In this document: in pieces, positions 1 through 9,058 of the stretch | Layout: each line of letters starts with the position of its first letter | How positions within the stretch are numbered: the first letter of the stretch is position 1 | Assembly: GCA_027292925.1 (NCBI GenBank) | Contig: JAPUGI010000236.1 | Location: forward strand, 1-34,949 | Origin: Gammaproteobacteria bacterium | GTDB lineage: Bacteria; Pseudomonadota; Gammaproteobacteria; Pseudomonadales; Azotimanducaceae | Length of the DNA stretch: 34,949 bases | Reading direction: 5' to 3' | The notes under the pieces: model-generated | What the model was told of the DNA's origin: nothing | Seen by the model: only the letters and a program-made list of their open reading frames with translations | Databases searched by the model: none | Program-made: the position numbers and the translations under genes

Positions 1-351
1 TCCAAATGGAAGCTGGTTACCGGGTACTTGTTGGAATGAAATCTTGTCTGATAGACGCTGTTGCTCTGCGGCATTGCATGCCAGCTCGACTAGGTAGGCG
101 CCGACATCAATTCCGACGACTCGGTGTGCACCAAATCTCGACGCCAAAAGGCAAGCAGGTCCACCCGAGCCACATCCAAAGTCTAGCATGGTGCAATCTG
201 AAAAATCGGCGCCCTTCATCATCCAGTCCATAGACGCCGGACCTCCGGGGGATAAGAATCCACTCCCAAGGTCTACCTCGAGCGCGCTGATATTTCCGCG
301 GTTATATCCAACTTCCAAATGCTGTGCCGCTAACGTTAACCGAATTTTCAT
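1..351 (-). CDS. Class I SAM-dependent methyltransferase, partial (runs off the left edge)
   Basis: Manual translation from ATG at 351 (-): MKIRLTLAAQHLEVGYNRGNISALEVDLGSGFLSPGGPASMDWMMKGADFSDCTMLDFGCGSGGPACLLASRFGAHRVVGIDVGAYLVELACNAAEQQRLSDKISFQQVPGNQLPFG. SAM motif I is LDFGCGSGGP. Not in the ORF track because the stop lies outside the window. Confidence 0.85.
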   Translation of the reverse strand, partial: MKIRLTLAAQHLEVGYNRGNISALEVDLGSGFLSPGGPASMDWMMKGADFSDCTMLDFGCGSGGPACLLASRFGAHRVVGIDVGAYLVELACNAAEQQRLSDKISFQQVPGNQLPFG

Positions 352-373
352 TGATACTACTTTGTGTACGCAG

Positions 374-595
374 CTACGGCAATTTCGCTGCTTCTGGCCG
401 GACAGAGACAGGGTTGAGCCTCGTGATGCCGGACAACATGCGGTTTACGTCACTGGTACTAGGACTTTTGCGTAAATCGGAGCTTAAGCGTGAATCTTTG
501 AGCGCATCCGTAACCGCATCAAATCCCAACACCAACCAGCCCCCCATTGCGAAGCTCCTAACGATCGGCGCTTTCTTTAGCAGTCGATCGCTATA
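374..595 (-). pseudogene. Cytochrome P450 N-terminal remnant
   Basis: Manual translation (-): ...SDRLLKKAPIVRSFAMGGWLVLGFDAVTDALKDSRLSSDLRKSPSTSDVNRMLSGITRLNPVSVRPEAAKLP*. Resembles the P450 N-terminal PV..xxGGWxVxxYDDVxxxLxDxRxSSD region. No heme-binding Cys region follows; stop TAG at 374-376. Confidence 0.5.
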
Positions 596-808
596 GTTGG
601 CCGATAGTTCCCCCTGCTATGTGACGTTCAAAGGTGTATTTTTGGCTGGTATAGGGCAGTAAGCTGCGCTTTTTACTGGATTAGCAGATTGGTGTTGGAC
701 CAGCACTTACGACGCGAAGGATACATACCCACTACTATATCTGACCCATCAACTGCGTCAGAACCCCAACGTGTGTTTAGGTCGTCGTGTTCACTTCAGC
801 AGAGTAGC

Positions 809-1210
809 CTACTGTTTCTCTATAATTTCATCCCTGAGGCTATTAATAAATGCACACACATCTGCCTTTTCGGCCTCAGCAACCTCGAGTTTCTCGAGCG
901 TCCCGATACAATGTTCCATTAACAGGTCGTATTCACTATCAGTAATTCCAAGACCAACATGTGACGTCTGCATATTGCGGCCTGTATAGAAAGTAGGGCC
1001 GCCAGCCGCTTCGCACAGGAAATCCACGGTCAGTTGACGGTCCCGCCGCTTTGTATCGAGGCTGTCGGCAGCCCAATAATAGCCGATCTTTGGATCGTTC
1101 ATCAGGCGATCGCGGAATTCATCCGTGATCGCGGCAATAGCGTCATATCCTCCAAGACGTTCATACAAAGATGCTTCTGACGAATTGGACATAATCTCCT
1201 CCTTGCTCAT
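809..1210 (-). CDS. Truncated hemoglobin (group I-like)
   Basis: SLYERLGGYDAIAAITDEF...GGPTFYTGRNMQTSHVGLGIT; proximal His in the SHVGLGI motif; 133 aa. Confidence 0.88.
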   Translation of the reverse strand: MSKEEIMSNSSEASLYERLGGYDAIAAITDEFRDRLMNDPKIGYYWAADSLDTKRRDRQLTVDFLCEAAGGPTFYTGRNMQTSHVGLGITDSEYDLLMEHCIGTLEKLEVAEAEKADVCAFINSLRDEIIEKQ

Positions 1211-1273
1211 GGATAGAATCTTCGCTAAGGCACGAAGACCTTCTTACTATAGAAGAGGAGTTTCAATTCAGGT

Positions 1274-1291
1274 ATCCCAGAGTTCTGGGAT
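1274..1291. promoter_or_regulatory. 18-bp dyad ATCCCAGA-GT-TCTGGGAT between the two hemoglobin genes
   Basis: Perfect 8-bp inverted arms with a 2-nt centre; no T-tract on the coding (-) strand. Confidence 0.45.
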
Positions 1292-1302
1292 TTTCTCTGG
1301 AT

Positions 1303-1686
1303 TTATCGGTTCTCGGCAATGACGTTCTCGATGCCTTCGACAATCGTCATGCAGTCATCCCGATCCTTCCCATGAATATCTAGGGAATCCAGGCAATCTT
1401 CGAAATGTTTGATAAAGATACCCCAGTCGCGTTCACTGATATCGAGGCCATCGTGAGCTTCCTTCATGTCACGCCCTCGATAGTAAACCGGACCACCAGA
1501 TATCTCACACAGATAATCAACAGTCAGTTGGCGCTCGGTTCGCAGACTGGTCCTCGAATGGCCTTTCCAATAGACACCTAGCTCCGGGTCGTTTTGTAAT
1601 CGCGACAACAGTTCATCAACAAATTCTGCGATGGCGTCGTATCCACCAAGGCGTTCATACAACGAGATTTCGGACGCAAGGACCAT
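1303..1686 (-). CDS. Truncated hemoglobin (group I-like), paralog of the neighbour
   Basis: ISLYERLGGYDAIAEFVDELLSRL...GGPVYYRGRDMKEAHDGLDIS; clear similarity to 809..1210. Confidence 0.88.
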   Translation of the reverse strand: MVLASEISLYERLGGYDAIAEFVDELLSRLQNDPELGVYWKGHSRTSLRTERQLTVDYLCEISGGPVYYRGRDMKEAHDGLDISERDWGIFIKHFEDCLDSLDIHGKDRDDCMTIVEGIENVIAENR

Positions 1687-1696
1687 GGTGGACTTC

Positions 1697-2044
1697 CTAA
1701 ATCAGTTTGTACTTGAGGGCATACACTGTGAGTTCGACTCGATTACACGTTTTCGTCTTGGCGAAAATATTGGTCATGTGGCGTGTGACAGTATTGAGGC
1801 TGATAAACAGTTCATCAGCAATCTCAGAATTATTCTTGCCGAGGATGACCAGGCTAAGTACTTCCTTCTGGCGCGTGGTGAGTGGAGCATGAGTCTCAGG
1901 GATGGGTCTGATTCGAGAAACGATCACAGATTTAGTCTTCTGAACTAGCGATAGAATTTCTTCCCGTTCGCTTCCATGCGACTGACATTGTTTTGGCCTA
2001 TTCACGAACACCTCGACTAGGCCTTGAAGAATAAACCCTGCCAT
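1697..2044 (-). CDS. LuxR-type helix-turn-helix regulator, short
   Basis: C-terminal PLTTRQKEVLSLVILGKNNSEIADELFISLNTVTRHMTNIFAKTKTCNRVELTVYA is a LuxR/GerE HTH; about 55 aa N-terminal to it; ends 10 bp before the hemoglobin start. Confidence 0.85.
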   Translation of the reverse strand: MAGFILQGLVEVFVNRPKQCQSHGSEREEILSLVQKTKSVIVSRIRPIPETHAPLTTRQKEVLSLVILGKNNSEIADELFISLNTVTRHMTNIFAKTKTCNRVELTVYALKYKLI

Positions 2045-2159
2045 TGGAATAAGCTAGGCGCTCAAGTTTATCGTTTTTCTGGAAGGACCGGCTGGGCACG
2101 GGCAGTGAGTAGCAGATCAAAGTAAAGAAACTAATTCAGTTTCATTCCAACTTCCTGCA

Positions 2160-3854
2160 CTAGGCTTTCCCGTCCCGGATTTCTCTCACTGCCAGTTCAC
2201 GTAGCTCACGTTTGTTAATTTTTCCGGATGCAATTCTCGGCAGGGGTTCGGTAATGATTTTGAAATAACGCGGGATCTTGAACCTCGCCACTCGCGCGTT
2301 AAGGAATGCGTTTAAATCATCAACGTCAATGGCAGACGGGGAATAAACTGTGGTACCGACTTCTTCTCCCAATCGCTCGTCGGGTACCGCGTACACTGTA
2401 GCTTCGAGAATGGCCTCATGCTCAAGCAATGCGGCTTCCACTTCAGCGCAGCCGATATTCTCGCCACCACGAATCACCAGATCCTTGATGCGATCCACGA
2501 TATACAAATACCCCTCGTCGTCGATATAGCCGACATCGCCGGTTTTGAGCCAGCCGTCGACGAAAGCTTCCGTGTTGGCTTCGGGCCGCCTCCAGTAGCC
2601 CTGGATGACTGATGTTCCGCGTACACGCAGTTCGCCGCGCTCTCCCTGGGGAAGTTCATTACCTTCTTCATCAAATGTCGCAAGGTCCAATATGGCAGAG
2701 CAGCGCCCGGAGCTGCCGGGATGATTGAGGTAGTCGTCGCCGCCAATGCCGGTGCCGATGGCGTTGGTTTCCGTCATTCCCCAGCCGGTACCAGGCATCG
2801 CTTTGCTGAAGGTATTGGCGATACCTTTCACCTGCTCCGGGGCCCGGGGAGCACCACCGCCACCGACGGTTGCAAGCGAACTCAAGTCACGGTTGGTTTT
2901 TCGCGCTACTTCTACCAGATCACCCGTCATTGCCGCGGGCGCGATGAAGGATGTTATTCGCTCTTCTTCGATAAGCCCGGCAGCCAGTCTTGCATCCCAT
3001 CGATACATAGACACGATTCGTCTTTGTGAGCGGTAGGAGTTTAATAATACGGCATGGGATCCAGTCGCATGAAACAGTGGTACTGCCAACAAGGTTGTAG
3101 GGGGGTATTCCAGAGGTTGCGGCTCAAGATTCATTGCCAACATAGCGGCCTGGCCGTCCAGCTCCCAGGAGAGTAATGCATTAATAATATTCAGGTGACT
3201 GGAAACGACCCCTTTTGGGTTGCCTGTGGAGCCCGAGGTGTAGAGTATTGTTACATCGTCGTTCGGATCTATCTGTACTGGTGGCATCTCGCAGGGTGGC
3301 ATCTTGTTAAGCAGATCCTCCAACCGGGGAATGTCATCCGGCAATGGCTTGTTCGTGCGAACCGCAATGACCTTGATTTCCAATTGATGATAGATAGGCA
3401 GCACCCGGTCCACCCGTTCCTGGTCTGCAAACAATACACATGAGCCACTATTGTCCAGGCCGTATTCCATTTCCCCGGTCAACCACAGCGAGTTCATTGC
3501 CACCGCGATGGCACCGATTGAAGTAATGGCATTGAATGCCATTACCCATTCAGGATAGTTTCGCATCGAAATCGAAACCCGATCTCCTTTCTTTATCCCA
3601 TAATCGTCCACCAGTAGTTTCGCGATCTGGCAGGATCGTTGGTAGACCTCTTCATAGGTATAGCGTTCATCTTCATAAACGAAAAATGTCACATCGCTGC
3701 GATTTTCAGAGTACAGCTCCCGAAGAGTTGCTGGTGCATTCTTGAACGCACGACAGGCGTGGCCGTACACATCTACTTCTTCAAGTTCGTAGGCCTGTCC
3801 GGGTGCCGTGAGTTGCGCCAGCGCATCGAGCCTTGTGAGTTTCCGTTCGCTCAT
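2160..3854 (-). CDS. AMP-dependent acyl-CoA synthetase/ligase
   Basis: ILYTSGSTGNPKGVVSSH, GWGMTETNAIGTG, GYWRRPEANTEAFVDGWLKTGDVGYIDDEGYLYIVDRIKDLVIRGGENI, PRIASGKINKREL. Confidence 0.95.
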   Translation of the reverse strand: MSERKLTRLDALAQLTAPGQAYELEEVDVYGHACRAFKNAPATLRELYSENRSDVTFFVYEDERYTYEEVYQRSCQIAKLLVDDYGIKKGDRVSISMRNYPEWVMAFNAITSIGAIAVAMNSLWLTGEMEYGLDNSGSCVLFADQERVDRVLPIYHQLEIKVIAVRTNKPLPDDIPRLEDLLNKMPPCEMPPVQIDPNDDVTILYTSGSTGNPKGVVSSHLNIINALLSWELDGQAAMLAMNLEPQPLEYPPTTLLAVPLFHATGSHAVLLNSYRSQRRIVSMYRWDARLAAGLIEEERITSFIAPAAMTGDLVEVARKTNRDLSSLATVGGGGAPRAPEQVKGIANTFSKAMPGTGWGMTETNAIGTGIGGDDYLNHPGSSGRCSAILDLATFDEEGNELPQGERGELRVRGTSVIQGYWRRPEANTEAFVDGWLKTGDVGYIDDEGYLYIVDRIKDLVIRGGENIGCAEVEAALLEHEAILEATVYAVPDERLGEEVGTTVYSPSAIDVDDLNAFLNARVARFKIPRYFKIITEPLPRIASGKINKRELRELAVREIRDGKA

Positions 3855-3857
3855 TGA

Positions 3858-5645
3858 CTAGATGACCCGGGTCGAACGTTCAAGCCATTGCAGATCGTCA
3901 CCCTTTAACATGGGTGACAGTTTCTCCCGTACGTCGATATGGTACTGATCTAGCCAACTGATCTCAGCTTGAGTCATCAGGTCCATATCCACTAATCGCA
4001 GATCAAACGGGGCGAACGTAATTGTCTCGAATGCCAGCATTGAATCGCCTCGAGCAACGACAATCATCAGGTTTTCGCAGCGAATGCCATAACAGTCTTC
4101 CTTGTAGTAGCCGGGCTCATTGGAGAGCACCATGCCGGGCAGCAGCTCTGCCATGGGCACTGAGGCTTTGCCTATTCTAATGGGCCCTTCATGAACGCTA
4201 AGGAAGCTGCCTACCCCGTGCCCGGTGCCGTGGTCATAGTCGAGACCTTCCTGCCACAGGAACTGCCTTGCCAACACGTCCAGTTGCACGCCGGTTGTTC
4301 CGATTGGGAATACGCAGGTCGCCAGGGCAATATGACCCTTTAACACCAGGGTAAACATGTGCCTGTGTTCGTCGCTGGGCTCTCCGATCGCGACGGTGCG
4401 GGTGACATCAGTGGTGCCATCGGAGTACTGGCCGCCTGAATCAACGAGATAGAGAGAATGCATTTCCAGTTTTGCGGGTGTGCCGTTCGTATGATGGTAG
4501 TGGCACATAGCGCCATTGGCACCTGCCGCGGAAATGGTGTCAAAAGAAAGGTCATGGATATGGGACAGTTCCCGGCGAAAGGACTCCAGTTTATCTGCCA
4601 GCGTACCCTCATCGTGCAAATTTCCAGCTGACACCTCACGTTCGATCCAGGCGAGGTAACGGGAAACGGCCGAACCGTCGCGTAGGTGGCAGTTGCGCAT
4701 ACCGGCCAGTTCAGTGGAGTTTTTCTGAGCCTTGGGTACAAGTACCGGGTCTTTCCCGGCAATTATCTCGCAGCCATATTCGATACAACGCAGCACTGAG
4801 AATGCATTTACCGTGGCTTCATCCGCGAGCACTTTCATGGACTCATTACCCAATGAACGAAGCGCTTCAACAACCTTTGATTCATCCTGGATAGCCACCC
4901 CTTCACCTACATGTTGGTGAAGATCATTGGGAATTTTTCTTGCGTCGGTAAAGAAAGTCATCTCGCCGTTTTTGTTCAGGATGGCGAAGCCAAGTAAGAC
5001 AGGCAAGTGTGGTACGTCGCTGCCACGAATATTGAGTAACCAGGCGATGGAATCCAGTTGTGTGATTAGCGCAACATCGCTACCGCTATCTTCAATTATG
5101 GTTCCGATTCGTTGTCGCTTGCTGCTGCTGTGCTCACCGCTAAATTCTTCTCCCAGCAGTATGGCAAGTCGGGGTTCGGGAGAAGGGCGGTCGATCCACT
5201 GGTTATCTATGGGATTGCTGTCAACTTCCACCAGCTCCATATTCGATGATGCCAATAAGGCGCTTGCGGATTTATAAAAGGAATAGGGATGGAGGCGCGA
5301 ATCGAAGCCCACTCGCGCTCCTTGCTCTAGCGTTTTGCTCAACCATTTAAGCGGAGGCTTTTCTATTAAATGATGGAAATCGAACAGCTTAGCAGGCACC
5401 TGCCGTTGAACCTGGATAGTATAACGGCCATCCACGAAAATAACGGCGTGTTCTTTTAGAACAATCACGACACCCGCAGAACCGGTAAAGCCGCTGATCC
5501 ATCGCAGCCTCTCGTTGTGTTCCGGAACATACTCCCCCAGGTACTCGTCCGCTCTCGGGATCAAAAATGCATCCAAATTGACTGCGGCCATTTCCGCGCG
5601 AACAGCGCCCAGTCGATCTTTTATCCCTTTCATACTACAGATCAA
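3858..5645 (-). CDS. M24 family Xaa-Pro aminopeptidase (creatinase N-domain plus M24B)
   Basis: LYLVDSGGQYSDGTTDVTRTVAIG metal-ligand region, DHGTGHGVGSFLSVHEGP, GMVLSNEPGYYKEDCYGIRCENLMIV. Confidence 0.93.
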   Translation of the reverse strand: MICSMKGIKDRLGAVRAEMAAVNLDAFLIPRADEYLGEYVPEHNERLRWISGFTGSAGVVIVLKEHAVIFVDGRYTIQVQRQVPAKLFDFHHLIEKPPLKWLSKTLEQGARVGFDSRLHPYSFYKSASALLASSNMELVEVDSNPIDNQWIDRPSPEPRLAILLGEEFSGEHSSSKRQRIGTIIEDSGSDVALITQLDSIAWLLNIRGSDVPHLPVLLGFAILNKNGEMTFFTDARKIPNDLHQHVGEGVAIQDESKVVEALRSLGNESMKVLADEATVNAFSVLRCIEYGCEIIAGKDPVLVPKAQKNSTELAGMRNCHLRDGSAVSRYLAWIEREVSAGNLHDEGTLADKLESFRRELSHIHDLSFDTISAAGANGAMCHYHHTNGTPAKLEMHSLYLVDSGGQYSDGTTDVTRTVAIGEPSDEHRHMFTLVLKGHIALATCVFPIGTTGVQLDVLARQFLWQEGLDYDHGTGHGVGSFLSVHEGPIRIGKASVPMAELLPGMVLSNEPGYYKEDCYGIRCENLMIVVARGDSMLAFETITFAPFDLRLVDMDLMTQAEISWLDQYHIDVREKLSPMLKGDDLQWLERSTRVI

Positions 5646-6504
5646 TGCCGAAATAGGTCTTGAATTTCTCGTTATATTCCTGGTCGCTCAAGTCTGCCCC
5701 CATTCGTACCCACTCCTCTGAAGGAACAACATGTCGGGCTGCCATTAAACCTTCTGCGTCGGCACCGACTGGCCATCGCATTTGAAAGTCATCGCTCGTA
5801 ATTGCCTCAAGGATTGTTTCAGCCACGATGTCAGCCTGTACCGCCCGCCTAAACCCTGCACCAAAAACCTTTCCGTTACGGCGCATGAGCGGCTGATACG
5901 GTGATTGTTTGTCGTAACGGGTCTGTTCAGTAGAATTTTCGAATATACTGGTCATGATCACGCCCGGCTCTATGTTCACAACTCTAACGCCAAACCGATA
6001 CATTTCATGTGCCAGCGCTTCTCCCAGACATTCCAGCGCCCACTTGGAGGCGGAATAGGCTATTTGATTCGGGGTTGCCTGCAGACCAACTGCAGATGTG
6101 ATGTTAACGATGCAGCCTGAGCCGCGCTCACGCATGTCGGGTAGTACGGCCTGTATGCATCTCACGGCCCCGAAATAGTTGGTCTCGAACATTTGTTTGT
6201 GTTCCGCCAGTGGGGTCAACTCTAACGGCGAGGCTCCACCGATGCCCGCGTTGTTAACAAGAACATCGACTGGTCCAGAACCAGCCACAGTGGCAAACGC
6301 AGAAGCTACCGAATCGGAATCGCAGATATCAAGGGACACAACTTCGATGGGTAAAGATTCTGCGGCGGCGGCTTGTTGCAGGCTTTCAGCTTTGGCTAAA
6401 TTACGCATACCTGCAAAGACCTGGTAACCGTTGCGACCCAGGTGCAGGCTCGTTGCCAGGCCGATGCCTGTGCTGGTACCTGTAACTACGGCGACTTTCA
6501 TCAA
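5635..6504 (-). CDS. Short-chain dehydrogenase/reductase
   Basis: TGTSTGIG cofactor motif, NNAG, YSASKWAL active site; overlaps the next CDS by about 10 bp. Confidence 0.93.
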   Translation of the reverse strand: MMKVAVVTGTSTGIGLATSLHLGRNGYQVFAGMRNLAKAESLQQAAAAESLPIEVVSLDICDSDSVASAFATVAGSGPVDVLVNNAGIGGASPLELTPLAEHKQMFETNYFGAVRCIQAVLPDMRERGSGCIVNITSAVGLQATPNQIAYSASKWALECLGEALAHEMYRFGVRVVNIEPGVIMTSIFENSTEQTRYDKQSPYQPLMRRNGKVFGAGFRRAVQADIVAETILEAITSDDFQMRWPVGADAEGLMAARHVVPSEEWVRMGADLSDQEYNEKFKTYFGIDL

Positions 6505-6683
6505 ACTCTCCTCGAAATTTCAAACTGTCCCAGCAATGACTACAGCACAAACCTAATCACAGGCCAGGCCTGAAATACCTGTTACCAGCTCTATCGTTGG
6601 GACTCAAAACCTGGTTTCTACCATGACCGGTATGACTATTAGAAAATTAGAAGGCTGCCAGAGCGCCTGCGGCTATAAAAGAT

Positions 6684-7232
6684 CTAAAACGAAAATCCCC
6701 GCTTCATGTCATCAGGCAACATGGCAATGATATTCTGAACGGTTTGTTCGGCCGATTCGCCTGTCGTATCAATCGTGATGGAGGGGCCAGGTAGCTCCGG
6801 AATATCGAATATACTCATTGAGTCTTCCAAAAGTTGAAAATCACTTAGCTGACCCTGAGCTTTGCGTTCCGGAGTCTCGACCCGTTGTTTCAGTTCTTCG
6901 TCATCACAGGTAAGACCGACGAAAAGACCGATGTCCCCACCCTGCTTCGCCTTCTCGATGTATGCCCGGTAGTTTTCCAGCGGAATCGATGGCACATAGG
7001 TGAAAGAACAGATAATGCCATCCTCGGGTAATGCTAACGCCTGTTCGACCACAAGTTGGGTAATCTTATCTCTGAGTTCATTGAAGGTAGGTGATGAATA
7101 ACCGAAAACAGGACCCCATAAGGTCGCCAGATGATGGAAATTCAAAAAGGGGAACCCCAACTCATTGGCTAGTTCCATGGCGATGGTACGTTTGCCAACA
7201 CCAGGCACACCATGGAGGAATATCAAATGCAT
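6684..7232 (-). CDS. P-loop nucleotide kinase-like / AAA ATP-binding protein
   Basis: N-terminal MHLIFLHGVPGVGKRTIAMELA Walker A; small kinase-like fold. Confidence 0.7.
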   Translation of the reverse strand: MHLIFLHGVPGVGKRTIAMELANELGFPFLNFHHLATLWGPVFGYSSPTFNELRDKITQLVVEQALALPEDGIICSFTYVPSIPLENYRAYIEKAKQGGDIGLFVGLTCDDEELKQRVETPERKAQGQLSDFQLLEDSMSIFDIPELPGPSITIDTTGESAEQTVQNIIAMLPDDMKRGFSF

Positions 7233-7283
7233 AGTGGCTCCAGGGACTTATCCATTGGCTCTACTGTACCATCCCGACTGAAA

Positions 7284-7335
7284 AAGGTGTCAGATTTATT
7301 TATCCAGAAATCCCGCATATCAAGACCTGACCCTT
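7284..7335. repeat. Imperfect inverted repeat AAGGTGTCAG ... CTGACCCTT
   Basis: AAGGTGTCAGATTTATTT at the left and GACCTGACCCTT at the right; arms complementary with one indel. Confidence 0.4.
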
Positions 7336-7479
7336 GCTACTTTGTGAATTTTGTTTAACATCAACAACTGTAGTAGCGATTTTGCCGCTGCAAGAAGAAA
7401 GGAGTTAGTTCGAGACCTGGCGACAGCCAAAATTGTATTACTTAAGTTCATAAAAAATTTTGCAACATACAGGTTTTAT

Positions 7480-8298
7480 ATGGCTAAAAAGTCCCGAGCA
7501 CACAATTCAATTAGGAACAGTTCACTTAATCGAAAAAAACAATCAGAAGGGAGAAGAAACAAACACCAATGTAACAAACAAAAAGTACATCACCTCGAAA
7601 CTGCAGACATCTACACGCTGCATTCGAACCGAACCCACCTTGAAACTGTTTACACCACTCCAAGGTCACACTGGCCGCTTGAAGCAAAAACCGCCTCACA
7701 AAAACGATACATCTCAGCCATCAAGAATAATTGCCTTACCTTCGGGATCGGTCCCGCCGGTACCGGCAAGAGTTATTGTGCTGCAGCGCTAGCTGCGCAA
7801 GCGCTGGAAACGGGTCGGATCGAAAGAATCATTTTGACCCGTCCTGCAGTGGAAGCCGGGGAACAGCTTGGATTCCTGCCAGGAACGGTAGATGAAAAAT
7901 TCGCTGTGTATGTCGATATCTTTCGAGACATGCTAAATGAGAGACTAGGTTCTGGCGCAGTGGAGTATAACTTGCGTCATGGCAGGATTGTGGCTGCACC
8001 TCTTGCTTTCATGCGTGGTAAGACTTTTGGTGGGGATACCTTCGTGATCTTGGATGAAGCACAAAATACTTCAATCGAGCAAATGAAGATGTTCCTCACC
8101 AGGATTGGTGAGGGCTGTAAGGTCGTCGTCAACGGTGACATTCGTCAAAGTGATATCAGGGGTTCAAACGGACTGGCTGATGCTATTGATCGAGTGCGGG
8201 GTGTACCGGGTGTGCACGTGCACCGATTTGAGCGGGATGACATTGTCCGCAGTGGCCTGGTCAGGGCGCTGATTGATCGTTATGAAGCGTGCGTATGA
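7480..8298 (+). CDS. PhoH-family ATPase (ORF extends to 7351; start uncertain)
   Basis: FGIGPAGTGKSYCAAALA Walker A, RPAVEAGEQLGFLPGTVDEKFAVY, GGDTFVILDEAQNTSIEQMKMFLTRIG, VVNGDIRQSDI. Confidence 0.9.
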   Translation: MAKKSRAHNSIRNSSLNRKKQSEGRRNKHQCNKQKVHHLETADIYTLHSNRTHLETVYTTPRSHWPLEAKTASQKRYISAIKNNCLTFGIGPAGTGKSYCAAALAAQALETGRIERIILTRPAVEAGEQLGFLPGTVDEKFAVYVDIFRDMLNERLGSGAVEYNLRHGRIVAAPLAFMRGKTFGGDTFVILDEAQNTSIEQMKMFLTRIGEGCKVVVNGDIRQSDIRGSNGLADAIDRVRGVPGVHVHRFERDDIVRSGLVRALIDRYEACV

Positions 8299-8347
8299 AA
8301 TAACCAGGTGATACTGCAGGGGGCTCTTAATGTTTCACTGCGGTTCT

Positions 8348-8929
8348 TTATTTATCGCTGCTGGCGCCCCAGATCTGACTTAGACGTGCATCGCGTCTGC
8401 ATCCCGAGCGATAAAAATGGTAGCGGATGGGATTCTTCTTGTAGTAATCCTGGTGATAGTTTTCAACGGGGTAAAATGTCGTGTTATCCAGGATTTCCGT
8501 GTAGACCGTTGTGCCTGGGAACTCAGCGGTGACTTTATCTTTTGATGCAACAGCCAGTTCCCTCTGGTCGTTATCAACAAAAATTGCACTACGGTAACTT
8601 GGTCCCTTGTCGCAGAATTGGCCTCTGTTATCGAATGGATCAATATTGACCCAAAAAATATCCAGCAGTTGCTGGTAGGTAATGACGCCCGGATCAAAAG
8701 TGACCTCGACCGCTTCATAGTGACCTTTGTGATCGCCCTTGTAGGTCGGATTTTTCAGTTTCCCGCCAGTAAAACCGGATACAGCATCTAACACGCCATC
8801 GAGATCCTGGTAGGCTGCTTCAACGCACCAGAAACAGCCTCCGGCAAAGACGGCTTTGTCAGCCTTTATCATCGGAGAGTTCAACAGCAGGATGAGAATT
8901 GCCGCCAGGGGAATTTGCTTTTTACTCAT
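8348..8929 (-). CDS. msrA: Peptide methionine sulfoxide reductase MsrA with signal peptide
   Basis: AVFAGGCFWCVEAAYQDLDGVLDAVSGFTGG, VNIDPFDNRGQFCDKGPSYRSAIF; hydrophobic N-terminus. Confidence 0.93.
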   Translation of the reverse strand: MSKKQIPLAAILILLLNSPMIKADKAVFAGGCFWCVEAAYQDLDGVLDAVSGFTGGKLKNPTYKGDHKGHYEAVEVTFDPGVITYQQLLDIFWVNIDPFDNRGQFCDKGPSYRSAIFVDNDQRELAVASKDKVTAEFPGTTVYTEILDNTTFYPVENYHQDYYKKNPIRYHFYRSGCRRDARLSQIWGASSDK

Positions 8930-9058
8930 ATTGATCCCAGGTTAATTTTGATTCGCTTTCATGATAGATGGCGACAATTTCGGTTTGTTACAGATTGTTC
9001 TGTGATTGAATGACCAACATCACTATTGTCAGTTAGTATAAAGAAAAAGGAATCCTAC

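Noticed and set aside
7351-8298. Prophage or phage remnant around PhoH
   Set aside because: No capsid, terminase, portal, integrase or lysis genes nearby; neighbours are ordinary metabolic genes.
8348-8929. Selenocysteine in MsrA
   Set aside because: The active site is an ordinary GCFWC with a Cys codon; no in-frame TGA.
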